In this document: in pieces, positions 49,641-58,559 of the stretch
Position numbering within the stretch: the stretch's first letter is position 1
Layout: each line of letters starts with the position of its first letter
Source: Trissonchulus latispiculum
Lineage: Eukaryota > Nematoda > Enoplea > Enoplida > Ironidae
Reading direction: 5' to 3'
Length of the DNA stretch: 64,000 nucleotides
Assembly (NCBI GenBank): GCA_030248195.1
Contig: JASAND010019749.1
Location: forward strand, 1-64,000
Made by a program: the position numbers and the translations under genes
Notes under the pieces: model-generated
Database searches by the model: none
The model's input: the letters and a program-made list of their open reading frames with translations, nothing else
What the model was told of the DNA's origin: nothing

Positions 49641-50100
49641 TTTGCATAATTACACGTTAAAATTAATAGCGTCAGTGTTTGTCATTTTGAAACAAATGTA
49701 TAGTTTTAAGGTGACTTGTTTAGTGTGTACCTCCTACTATGTTGAAGTTTAATGGGTCAAATAGGTTTCAATCAAAAGTCACATCTCTCTTTGAGTTTAT
49801 GAGTGCGAAAAACATTCTTCGCGTGAAAACATCTATTAAGGCGACCTGAACTGTTTCTTTCCTCTGCTTGGCTTGCGTGAATGTGTAGTCTAGTCATTGT
49901 GTGAATGTGTAGAGTCTAGTCTGTGTGTCTGTGAGTATGTGAGCACATGTTCTCCCCTTTCCACAAAAAAACGGCGAGGTAGGTCTTCCCAACAGTAAGA
50001 CTATACGCTTGAGTTAGAGGGAACCATTTTTTAATCCAATGCACTTGTCACCCCTTTAAGAAGAGTTAAAAAATGCTCATGATTAATATTAATTATTTAA
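49641..50100. other. Non-coding, nothing recognised
   Basis: Contains a short tandem GTGTGAATGTGTAG(A)GTCTAGT repeat at about 49875-49925. Confidence 0.35.
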
Positions 50101-50108
50101 TATTAATC

Positions 50109-50631
50109 GGATCAAGTAAACAATCTCCCCTCCTCCGCCTCAATTGGGGAGAGAGTTTACTTGATGCTAACTTTCTCAAAACTTGACCAATTTAGTTCAA
50201 ATTTTGTGTGGGTGCATTCCAACATGATTGATTGGTAATGAAATTTTGAAATTTTAAAAATTTTAAATTTTTAAGTTTTTTAAGGGAACCAAGGGGAACC
50301 AAATAATTTATTGACTCCGATTTTGCTGAAAAGTTGTATATAGGAATCGAAAAACGGACTTCAGATTCGTGTTCTACGACACAGAAAACCCCTGTATACA
50401 ACTTTTCAGCAAAATCGGAGTCAATAAATTTTTTGGTTCCCCTTAAAAAACTTAAAAATTTAAAATCTTTAAAATTTTAAAATTTCATTACCAATCAAGC
50501 AAATATATGTTGGAATGCACCCACACTAAATTTGAACTAAATCGGTCAAGTTTTGAGTGAGATAAAGCGTTGGGGGGGGGGAGGAGATAATTTACTTGGG
50601 AATTTCGGGGGGGGAATTGTTTACTTGATCC
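50109..50631. mobile_element. Foldback miniature element (523 bp)
   Basis: GGATCAAGTAAACAATCTCCCC at the left end pairs with GGGGAATTGTTTACTTGATCC at the right. The arms stay complementary almost to the centre (TTATTGACTCCGATTTTGCT and its complement at about 50309 and 50410). The flanks TATTAATC (50101-50108) and TAATAATC (50632-50639) match at 7 of 8 bases, suggesting an 8-bp duplication. Only a short central loop around 50360 is unpaired. Non-coding. Confidence 0.8.
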
Positions 50632-50639
50632 TAATAATC

Positions 50640-51690
50640 TTTCGAAAACTTCTAGGATCCTAACTAATCAGTAAGCAACGTAGAACTTCAGGTTCATTAA
50701 GGTACTGCTTATCTTATCTTGGGCTTCCAGGCCCCTGTCCGTTATTATTGTTCTGTTCTCGTTTCTTGTTTTCATCGGCATGCCTTTTGCTTCCTTATCT
50801 GTTTGGCAAATAATATTAAAACCCATAGAAATAGATCTCAGGGCAAAACCACTCGAAGACAAAACGTTATAAAGTTTTAGGGTGCACGGATTCTATTATC
50901 CAAACAGCACCAGTGCTCAAATGGCACTCTTTGTGCTCAAACGGCACCGTACCCAAATGCACTTGGATGCCTCAAATGACACTCAACTGTACACAAATGT
51001 CACTCAGCTATACCCAAATGGCACCAAACTGTATTTCACGAAGCTGTATTTAAATATTAGAAAGCTCAAGACATGGCACTCGTACGCATATTACGAAAAG
51101 CATGAATGCTAAAATAGATCTGCTGCCAAAGTAACTACAATTAGCTACAAATTACTGAGGCGTAATAATTGACTTTAAACATAACACAGCTTGTACAAAA
51201 TAGTAGCATAGATGGTTCGTACCCCCCCCCCGACCTTTGACCCCAGGTGTTCTCAGTTATGTAGTGTAGGGGTAGTACTATGAAGTGACATCACAATTGT
51301 TTATGATATTGTGTATGACATGTTGCATAGCTTAACTGTTATCTTAAAAACAATCAAACTCTAATATTAATATATACAACTAATTGTGACGAGTGAGAAA
51401 ATATTTTCAGTGTCGGCTTGATCTGCATTGAAGATTAATCTCCCCAGGACAAAAATAATGTTCACGCAAATTTAATCTGCATTAAAATTTTCATATAAAG
51501 ATATGCATGTCAAAAATCGGCCCCGCGCCCCCGGTCCCCCCCCTCCGACAAGGGTGGGGGAGGGGAGGGAGAGTGAATAAATTGAGAACGTCGCTGTGTA
51601 CCAATGAAACCTTATTTGATAATGATGCAGCACTAGCGTAGTGTTATATACGTTAGCCAGCACGTTGGTTGTATTGCAGAAATGTCATTG
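50640..51690. other. Non-coding, with a degenerate 20-22-bp tandem repeat
   Basis: At 50917-51035 about six units of the type CTCAAATGGCACTCTTTGTG occur with many changes. Long C tracts lie at 51222-51232 and 51525-51545. The upstream border of the Polinton-type block must fall in or before this stretch, but no terminal repeat was recognised. Confidence 0.4.
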
Positions 51691-51712
51691 AGCTATTCAT
51701 GCTGCTGCCTAG

Positions 51713-52609
51713 TTGCTGGTCCGCTCCTTCATGACTTCAACATTTATAGTTTCAGAAGATTTACTCTTGGGTTGTATTTTCAGAATCCGATTTTCAGAAC
51801 AGTTGCCATTTTCAGAATTCACAACGACAGAATCAGGTGGATCTTATGTATTTTGTCCTTCGAATGTTAAATCATGCTTAACAACAAACAGTATGGCCAA
51901 CTTCGACGTTCCTCTATGTAAAGTAAATTCAACTGGACAAATCGCCTTCTTTCAAAGTTGGACTCGTTGATATTAGCTTTCCTTTGGTATTAAACAACGT
52001 CGATGACTCAGATGGTAACAACGAAATAACAGTGCAGGTAGAAGACTCCAAGAAAGTTATTTTGCAACTTCCTAAAGGTTGCTACGATAATGCTGTGGCT
52101 ATTGTTGCAAAACTAAAATTAATGATTGACAAAACCATTGAACTGAAGAACAAACTGAAATTCCGCTACGACGAATCAGCTGACAGACTTACCTACGACC
52201 TTTCTGGCGACTTTGTTTCTTTAAAATTTTTAAAGAGATTGGGAGCCATAATGTTTGTTCCAAATGATTTGTTCCAAATGTTACACCGCCAGTTCAGCAG
52301 TTGCAGAAAATCCTGTAAATCTGTTAGGAGGCTATCAGTCACTGTACATATACTGTTCTGTAGTTGAAAATTCAATAGTAGGCGACACAACAGCGAATCT
52401 GTTGCGCGTGATTCCTTTGGATAGCTCCTTGTCTGGAAGGGTTGCCTACTACGCTTTTGAGAAATCGCTATTTTTGGATATGTTCAAATACAATAGATAA
52501 TATTCAGTTTACCCTAGCGCTTCACGACGGGCGGTTGTGTCATTTTGTTAACAACAGTGGTACTGTCATATGCACATTGCAGTTTTTGCGAGATTTTCTG
52601 ACTCGGTAA
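51713..52609 (+). pseudogene. Polinton-type minor (vertex/penton-like) capsid protein, frame-broken
   Basis: Pieces of one protein lie in successive frames: 51713-51960 (ending near FCPSNVKS... DVPLCKVNSTGQ), then 51961-52280 (VGLVDISFP, then a helix-rich segment), then 52280-52497 (NLLGGYQSLYIYC, ENSIVGDTTANLLRVIP) and the tail to TAA at 52607-52609. The YIYC...VGD....LLR.IP signature and the position directly upstream of pX-like and major capsid genes match the small jelly-roll vertex protein of Polinton/adintovirus elements (family knowledge). Frame changes near 51960, 52280 and 52496 make it non-functional as read. The start codon is not clear. Confidence 0.7.
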
Positions 52610-52610
52610 A

Positions 52611-53150
52611 ATGGATGCAGAGATGCATAATAAACTGTTTGATCTCTACATTGCTTCCTACAATAAACAACAAGGCAGTGGTGAATCAGTTATTGTAATT
52701 CAGCCACGGTTCGCTGGAATTCCCTACCAAAGGGGTTACGGGCTGGGACTACTGAGTAGAGCCTTTCAATTTTTGATTCCCATAATTAAGTATATTGCTC
52801 CTTACGCTCTCAGTGGATTAGCATATTTTGCTAGTAGAGTACACGGCGGAGAAAAGCCTAAAAGTGCTGCCATTCAAGAAACTGCTTGCACGGCATCAAA
52901 CATAGCGACTGACATTTTGACTAATCAGAAAGGGTCTGGTAGGAAAAACTCACGTGTTTTGAAAAAGCGTGGTAAACGTTCGATTGAAAACATTAGGTCT
53001 GGATCCGCTATAAAAAGACGTCGATCTACCAAAACCAAACAGTCCACTCCCAAAAGTGGTACAGGCAAGCGTAACGAAAAGCAAAGCTCTGCTTCAAAAA
53101 AGCCTTCTAGACCCAATTCATCCAAGCTTTTCCCAGGATCTATTTTGTAA
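52611..53150 (+). CDS. Polinton-type basic virion protein (adenovirus pX-like), intact
   Basis: 179 residues, ATG to TAA. The N-terminal third carries FAGIPYQRGYGLG (about 34-46), a glycine-tyrosine-arginine motif common in this position of animal Polintons. A long hydrophobic stretch follows (about 48-77), then a strongly basic serine/lysine/arginine tail (about 108-172, including KKRGKRS and KRRRS). Such proteins are thought to bind DNA or membranes in the virion core (inference from family position). The start ATG lies one base after the vertex-protein stop. The stop TAA overlaps the next ATG by one base (TAATG). No breaks were seen. Confidence 0.65.
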   Translation: MDAEMHNKLFDLYIASYNKQQGSGESVIVIQPRFAGIPYQRGYGLGLLSRAFQFLIPIIKYIAPYALSGLAYFASRVHGGEKPKSAAIQETACTASNIATDILTNQKGSGRKNSRVLKKRGKRSIENIRSGSAIKRRRSTKTKQSTPKSGTGKRNEKQSSASKKPSRPNSSKLFPGSIL

Positions 53151-54446
53151 TGGATGCAATCACAATTACTCAACAACTAGACCTATTCAATGCTCGCCCT
53201 ATGGATTTTACTATGCAAGGATGTATTACCGCAGAAATAAACACTTTTACTTCAACTTCTGACATTGTCTTTAACATTAACGGTACAGACGGGCTATATC
53301 TTGATCCCCAGTTTTTGCTAGGAATTGCTTGCAGGATCACCAAAGCTGATGGAGGGAATTTAGACGCTGCAGCCAAAAGTAGCGCCTGTAAACCTTTTGC
53401 CATATGCTGCGTTTAAGCAAATTACATTCAAAGCAAATGGTACTGTCATATCCAATTCCTCAAATCTATATGCTTACAGGTCTTATATGAGCACTCATTT
53501 GTCTTATGGAACTGATTCAAAAAGTACATGGTTACAGTTGTCTGGATATTACGCGGATACTGATGACTTTTCGGATGTTTCAGGAGGAAACAAGGAATTT
53601 GTTAAACGGCAAAAATCAGCAGAGCAGTCAAAGGACATGTACTTTTTTAGTCCTCTCAACATTGACATTGGATTTCAGCACAGGCTTCTAATTCCTGGAA
53701 TAAACATTGAAATTAATCTGGTACCCAGCAGTGATGCTGTTCGAATAAAGAGTGGTTCTACCTTTAAAAATGAGAAATTGAATATTAAAGATATCTTTCT
53801 TCGTGTGAAATACTACAAACCAGCTCCTTCTATAGCCTTAGCTATTGAGGAAACTTTAAGAACAAAACCTGCTGTTTATCCAATTTCGAGAATTGCAACA
53901 AAAACATTCACAGTTCCGGCAGGAGTAACTTCATACAATGTGGATAATCTTAGTACCGGTTTGTTGCCAACTGTTTGCCTCGCCGGATTAGTCGATGCTG
54001 ATGCCTTCGTTGGATCTTATGCTAAAAATTGCTTCGAATTCAAAAATAAGGGTCTTGACACTATACAGCTATTTGTAAATGGCACCCCTATACCTACTAA
54101 CCCATATCAACCATATCAACCTACTGCGGATACTAACCAGTTCGATGTTACCACAGAATACCTTGGTCTAAGTGAAGCCATGGGAAAACTGTATGGCTAC
54201 ACTAGCATTGGAATACCATTGTCAGAATATAAAGAGGGTAACTTTATCTATGGTTTTTCAATTGCAGCACCAGAAATAGATCCGTATTCCGAAGTTACCC
54301 AGCATAAATACGGAAACCTAAGAGGAAAGTTAACCTTCATTGCAGGTAGAATAGATCAACCGCTTGTGCTGATGTTCCTCTTTATTTACCAATTTGTAAT
54401 AAAAATAGTTTCCGATCGCCAAGTTGTAATAGATTACATCGTGTGA
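53150..54446 (+). pseudogene. Polinton-type major capsid protein (double jelly-roll), one frame change
   Basis: The N-terminal part (53150-about 53385) begins MDAITITQQLDLFN and includes FNINGTDGLYLDP. The rest is open to TGA at 54444-54446. The reading frame changes once, near 53385. Total length is about 430 residues. Typical landmarks are NKEFVKRQKS (about 53590), SPLNIDIGFQHRLLIPG (about 53654), the long second jelly-roll region with YPISRI, GLVDADAFVG, FKNKGLDTIQLFVNG, and the closing GNLRGKLTF...VIDY. These match the major capsid protein family annotated in invertebrate genomes as F54H12.2-like (family knowledge). Its start overlaps the upstream stop, and its own stop overlaps the protease ATG. 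Confidence 0.85.
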
Positions 54447-54908
54447 TGTATAGCAACGAAATTTTTAGAAAATGTATGGGAGATGCTTGCATTTCTCATA
54501 AGTTCTACGGTGTATTTCCAGCGGACATGTTACCACAGCAAAAGTTCAAGTCGGCAAAATCCGTAATTTCCAATACTGAACCTTCCTGGCACCCAGGCCA
54601 GCACTGGATTGCGTTTGCGTTCAATGATAATGATTCATGTGTTGTAATGGGTAGTCTTGGCAAGATAGAGCTGAGCTCTTACAACTCATGGTTTCTAAAT
54701 TTCTTAGAAAAGCAACATGTCAAGGAAATAAAGTTTGTACCTTTCAGACTTCAAAGCACAGGACGCGATGTATGCGGAGAATATTGCATATATTTTTTTG
54801 TATCACTGGTCGCGTGGTAGAACACTTGATCAAGTTGTTTCCGAGTTGGAAAAATTTAAATCGTATGAACTAAGAGACAAGTTTGTGAGAACATTTGTTG
54901 ATGAATAG
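54446..54908 (+). pseudogene. Polinton-type cysteine (maturation) protease, broken
   Basis: Adenain-type (C5-like) protease by motif order: a catalytic His in PGQHWIAFAF (about residue 53), then Gln/Cys in LQSTGRDVCGEYC. The position expected to hold the acidic member of the triad, five residues before KIE, is Gly (MGSLG), so the triad looks incomplete. The frame is open to TAG at 54818-54820. A T7 run near 54791-54797 shifts it, and the family-like C-terminal helix region continues in another frame to TAG at 54906-54908. The ATG overlaps the capsid stop (TGATG). The role would be cleavage of virion precursors (family knowledge). Confidence 0.75.
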
Positions 54909-55056
54909 TGTTAATTGTGGTAAAGGTAATTTTGTTGCGCAAAAATGCATGCCTTGTAAATGATGTGTTTATTTCAATAAAGGTACTTTTGCCAAGCTTT
55001 TATAAGACGTGTATTGACCGATACTTACTCATTTCGATAGCAACCATGTTTAAAAC

Positions 55057-55767
55057 ATGTTGTTTATTAAAGAAGTGGACCCAACTTCACTGAAATGGGG
55101 CCGACAGTTTGGTGGTATTTTAGTTGGCACGTCAAGATCAGGAAAAACTGAGTTTATCTTAAAAGCTTTCAGTAACTGGCCTGAACTAACTGGAAGTTCC
55201 AATATTGATAAATTAATATGGATGTGTAGCAGACGCAACTCACAACTTGAAAACAGGGTGTTGGAACTTGTTACAGCAAATGTTATCTGTGAATTTTACG
55301 AAGGGTTCATGAACGATTACATTTCTGACTCACAAACATTTGATCCCTCACATATTAATAACATTTTAGTTATAGATGACTTGCTTCACCAGGTCGCAAA
55401 TAATTCGTTGCTAAGTCAGATTTTTTCTTCAGATATTCACCATAGAAACTTAGCAGTTTTCTTAACAAGTCACAATTTGTATAATACCGGAGCACACTAT
55501 CGAACATCCATGTGGAATGCAGACACTCTGGTCTGTTTTAGTCAGCCAAGGGACAATTCAGTTCTGAAGACATTATCAAATCAACTATATAATAAAATTA
55601 ATTTCTTGCCTACGCTTACGAGCGCTGTATCGAAGGAAAGCAATACGGTTATTTTATTTGTAACCTACAACCACAATGCCCTGCATTTCTCAGAGTGCAA
55701 TCAAACATTTTTCAAGAGCGGAATAATCCGGTTGAAGTTTATCAGCCTCAGTGAAAACGTCACGTGA
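55057..55767 (+). CDS. Polinton-type FtsK/HerA-like genome-packaging ATPase, intact
   Basis: 236 residues, ATG to TGA. Walker A is GTSRSGKT at 24-31. Walker B is NILVIDDLL at 102-110, followed by a sensor-like segment VFLTSHNLY at about 133-141. The length and order match the A32-like packaging ATPases of Polintons, adintoviruses and large DNA viruses (family knowledge), which pump DNA into the capsid. A 148-bp gap separates it from the protease. The first of two CACGTG boxes overlaps its stop codon. No breaks were seen, unlike several neighbours. Confidence 0.88.
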   Translation: MLFIKEVDPTSLKWGRQFGGILVGTSRSGKTEFILKAFSNWPELTGSSNIDKLIWMCSRRNSQLENRVLELVTANVICEFYEGFMNDYISDSQTFDPSHINNILVIDDLLHQVANNSLLSQIFSSDIHHRNLAVFLTSHNLYNTGAHYRTSMWNADTLVCFSQPRDNSVLKTLSNQLYNKINFLPTLTSAVSKESNTVILFVTYNHNALHFSECNQTFFKSGIIRLKFISLSENVT

Positions 55768-55794
55768 TTGCTCACGTGATGTTTACTATATAAG
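55761..55794 (+). promoter_or_regulatory. Candidate internal promoter: two CACGTG boxes and a TATA box
   Basis: CACGTGA at 55761 and CACGTGA at 55773 are spaced 12 bp, and TATATAAG follows at 55787-55794, about 30 bp before the next gene. This is the layout of an RNA polymerase II promoter. The E-box type CACGTG binds bHLH factors (family knowledge). It would drive the block from 55825 on. Confidence 0.5.
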
Positions 55795-55824
55795 TTACTC
55801 ATCTAAGAAATTGCCATTATCATT

Positions 55825-56433
55825 TTGTTTTTCGAGCGGCTGAGTACGTTCAACAAGCAGCTTATTGTAGTTTGCTTCGAAGGATTTAACACTGGGAATA
55901 CTTTTTATCCAAAGGAAATATTCTTTTGCAACGCCCACAGTTTAATCAGCAGTTACTATTGCGTTAACCTAAGTAAGGACCTGTGGCTTTCTTTGTCCAA
56001 GCCAGTTCAGAAGGTGTTTAAGTGGAAATCTGCTAATATCCGCAAGCTTGGCTGGAATTCGTATCCGACGGGCCATGACAATTTAGACTATATTGAACAT
56101 TGGATTGGATATTTGAACCAATTCTTAATCATTGGTACCTTGGGAGCGGAAAAGGCTGCTTACCTGACAAACGCTTCTGGCGTTACAGTAGTGGACCTCC
56201 TGCAAGAATACCCGCAGTTGTCGGATTTGAATTTGAACGGAGTTCCAGACTGTGGCTACGTCGTTCATAGAGACAGCAATACATATTGTGCCTTTAGCAC
56301 AGCAGTATCTGCGGCCTCTTGGATTAACAAATATCTTTCGCAGAACTCGTCACCACAGCCAATCTTACCGCAAAACTCTCATGAACCAAACTACGAAACG
56401 TGCTCTTCCGCTGTTATTGATTCTCAGCCATAA
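55825..56433 (+). CDS. Polinton-associated protein, possibly exonuclease-like; no in-frame ATG
   Basis: A 202-codon frame opens with TTG. I see no in-frame ATG near the start, so the initiator may be mutated or supplied upstream. The N-terminus LIVVCFEGFN...YPKEIFF resembles the first strands of a small DEDD-exonuclease-like family common in animal Polintons. The middle LGWNSYPTG, EKAAYL and VVDLLQEYPQLSDL fit the same pattern, ending in CGYVVHRDSNTYCAFSTA (tentative, by eye). It follows the E-box/TATA promoter. Its 3' part (56168-56367) is duplicated 307 bp downstream. Confidence 0.45.
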   Translation: MFFERLSTFNKQLIVVCFEGFNTGNTFYPKEIFFCNAHSLISSYYCVNLSKDLWLSLSKPVQKVFKWKSANIRKLGWNSYPTGHDNLDYIEHWIGYLNQFLIIGTLGAEKAAYLTNASGVTVVDLLQEYPQLSDLNLNGVPDCGYVVHRDSNTYCAFSTAVSAASWINKYLSQNSSPQPILPQNSHEPNYETCSSAVIDSQP

Positions 56434-56674
56434 AGGCACTCATCCCAAAATTCCTACAGGTATACTAAGGTATTCAAACGCTTCTGGCGTTACAGTAGTG
56501 GACCTCCTGCAAGAATACCCGCAGTTGTCGGATTTGAATTTGAACGGAGTTCCAGGCTGTGGCTACGTCGTTCACAGAGACAGCAATACATATTTTGCCT
56601 TTAGCACTGCAGTATCTGCGGCCTCTTGGATTAACAAATATCTTTCGCAGAACTCGTCACCACAGCCAATTTTA
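56168..56674 (+). repeat. 200-bp direct duplication inside the capsid block
   Basis: 56168-56367 and 56475-56674 differ at five positions by my count. The second copy lies in a different frame relative to the upstream gene and interrupts a small gene that starts at 56381. High identity means the duplication is recent relative to the frame breaks. Confidence 0.9.
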
Positions 56675-56785
56675 GAGCGAAAAGTGAGCAATTCTAGGAA
56701 GCGTAAACTTTTGCTTACTATTTGGAAACCGCTATTGCCACTTATTTTAACTGCACTCATTTTAAATAGCCTTAATCTTGTTTAG
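56381..56785 (+). pseudogene. Small basic/hydrophobic Polinton protein interrupted by the duplication
   Basis: The ATG at 56381 overlaps the end of the preceding gene. It starts MNQTTKRALPLLLILSHKG, basic then hydrophobic. From 56475 the frame reads through the inserted 200-bp copy of the upstream gene, then resumes a basic stretch (NSRKRKLL) and a hydrophobic C-terminus (PLLPLILTALIL) to TAG at 56783-56785. Without the insert it would be a protein of roughly 70 residues of unknown function. Small proteins of this type are common near the end of animal Polinton capsid blocks (inference). Confidence 0.4.
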
Positions 56786-57456
56786 TGAGTAGAAAACTTT
56801 TACTGGTTTCACCAGAGGCATGGGAGAATCAATTAAGACGCCAAGAGTTGGAAACCCCGGCCTCAATTAACAAACAGTTAACAACAGATCGAAACATGGT
56901 CAAATTATTGGAAAATGTCAAGTCTTGGGATGAGTCTCATGATTTAGCTTATAAAAAGTTTATAGATATGTAAATAACTTTATGCTATATCAGCGCCAAT
57001 CAGAATCCGATCACTTAATTGTTGAAAATTCTTCTGCTTTTCCGAACTCGATTCCTGCAATTATACAAGGAGCGCCCAAAAAGCGAAAAGATAAAGTTAA
57101 GCAACTACTTGAAGCTGTAGAATTTTGGGCAAGGTTTGCTAAGAAGGAACCAAAACAGTGGTGAGATTATTGCAGGTAACGCTGAAATTTCCCACTCCAG
57201 CATAAGGGATGTTGTTTATGCAATTACCTTTGTTGGTAAAAGAAAGCAATATCCTAGTGGAACTCCTACTGTTATTGAGGCTGCTACTAAAATTCCTGCT
57301 TTTAGCTCTGCCTACATATCTAATCCAACATTGCGGAGAGAATACGAACAGATCAAAAACGGTGGAACTGTACCAATTCAGCTGCCGAGCCCAAGGCGGC
57401 TCAGAGTGTCTCGAACAGGAGTCAGCAGGACAACCTGGAGAAGACATCTCATTTAA
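56785..57456 (+). pseudogene. Polinton-associated late protein, frame-broken
   Basis: Three successive frames appear to form one protein: 56785-56973 (LLVSPEAWENQLRRQ...), 56982-about 57145 (PKKRKDKVKQLLEAVEFW) and about 57150-57456 (SGEIIAGN...SSIRDVVYAITF...NPTLRREYE). The order W-x-Q..., then a KRK-linked helix, GEI strand, RDVVY helix and final NP motif resembles a protein widespread in animal Polintons whose role is unknown to me. The start would be GTG in TAGTG, where other junctions of this block have TAATG or TGATG, so the initiator may have mutated. Frame changes lie near 56970 and 57145. Confidence 0.45.
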
Positions 57457-57877
57457 ATTTGGACGTTTGGAACAATTGGTCATTAAACTTGTGTATAGTT
57501 GTATATAGTATCTTTTAATAAACATAATGTATGACAGATCGTTCGGGCTTTCTGTTACGTCAAATATTTAACCATCAGTCATTTCTGATATTTCAAATTC
57601 TTACGGCTTGGGGACCCTCCCGACACCTGATGTTGCTGTCACGCATGCAGTCGAGAGGGATCATAGGACTCAAGCAGTAATTCTTGGTCTCATTCTATAA
57701 TACAAATATCGCTGAGGCCGCATCTCGAAGTTGGAGCACTAGTTCCCTCCAACAGTCTTTAGCTCTTGCTACAGTTTGATGTATTGTTTCATTTTACTAA
57801 CCAGAAACATATCATTCCTGCCGAAGTCGTTGAAAACATTGAAAAATGTGCAGTTAAGCATTATATATAAGTGCAGG
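57457..57877. other. Downstream flank of the Polinton block, nothing recognised
   Basis: AATAAA at 57518 could end the Polinton transcript. No inverted terminal repeat, polymerase or integrase fragment is seen before the next repeats. Confidence 0.4.
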
Positions 57878-57910
57878 CAAGAGTACATAATATAAGAGTA
57901 AGAAACTCTT
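57878..57910. mobile_element. Family A terminal fragment, A10
   Basis: CAAGAGTACATAATATAAGAG, then immediate loss of similarity. Confidence 0.5.
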
Positions 57911-58397
57911 CAAATTTTGAAATACCACATATATCAGTTGAAACCGGACGCCTAGGCGGTCCTGAAAATCTACTCGAAGACGTTTTCCATTGAGCGATTC
58001 GCGGGTCAAAGTCGAAAAAGCGGCAACGATCAAAGGATTTTGAAAATCTAAAAAATAGAATAACTCAAGCAATATCCAACCAAAAAAGTTGAAATTTGGC
58101 GTGCAGGACTTTCGGGCAAGGGGAGAATTTTTCAGAAAAAATCGTTGTAGTAGCATACGGGAAATTTCAAAAAATGTTTTCCACGAAAAGAAGGATCGCT
58201 TCAGTCCGGTTTAGAAAATATAGACTTTATGGTAGCTATCTTGAAGCACTTTTGAGATATAAAGAAATCAATTTCGCTTTCTACATTTTTTGGTCAGACT
58301 TTAGTTCTTGTTTCTGTCTCTGTTTGTCTGTTTCTGCGTTCTCCAACCGTCTACTGCCGTCCTCTGACAATCAGAGACTTAGCCAATGTAAAAGGAT

Positions 58398-58559
58398 CTA
58401 AAGTAAAGACTTCGCTGCTCCGTTGAAGCAAGAATCAAGGAAAAGTGATTGCTTCATTTGGCATTTGTTCAGTTCGTATTTCTGTTGAGCATGCCGTGCA
58501 GCCAATACGTCAATCTGTGTCAATCTCTCCGCACTCTGATTTAGTGCTTTATGCATGTC
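58398..58559 (-). CDS. Coiled-coil host gene, terminal exon copy 1 (long form)
   Basis: After GTTTTTATTATAG, the 54-codon exon starts in phase 0 (DMHKALNQSAERLTQID) and ends TAG at 58398-58400. It runs 17 codons further than copies 2 and 3 because CAA replaces their TAA stop. Heptad-like spacing of hydrophobic residues suggests the end of a coiled coil. Confidence 0.55.
   Translation of the reverse strand, partial: DMHKALNQSAERLTQIDVLAARHAQQKYELNKCQMKQSLFLDSCFNGAAKSLL

Noticed and set aside
47758..51690. Polymerase or integrase half of the Polinton upstream of the capsid block
   Set aside because: No frame in this stretch on either strand carries a polymerase or integrase motif. Only repeats are seen.
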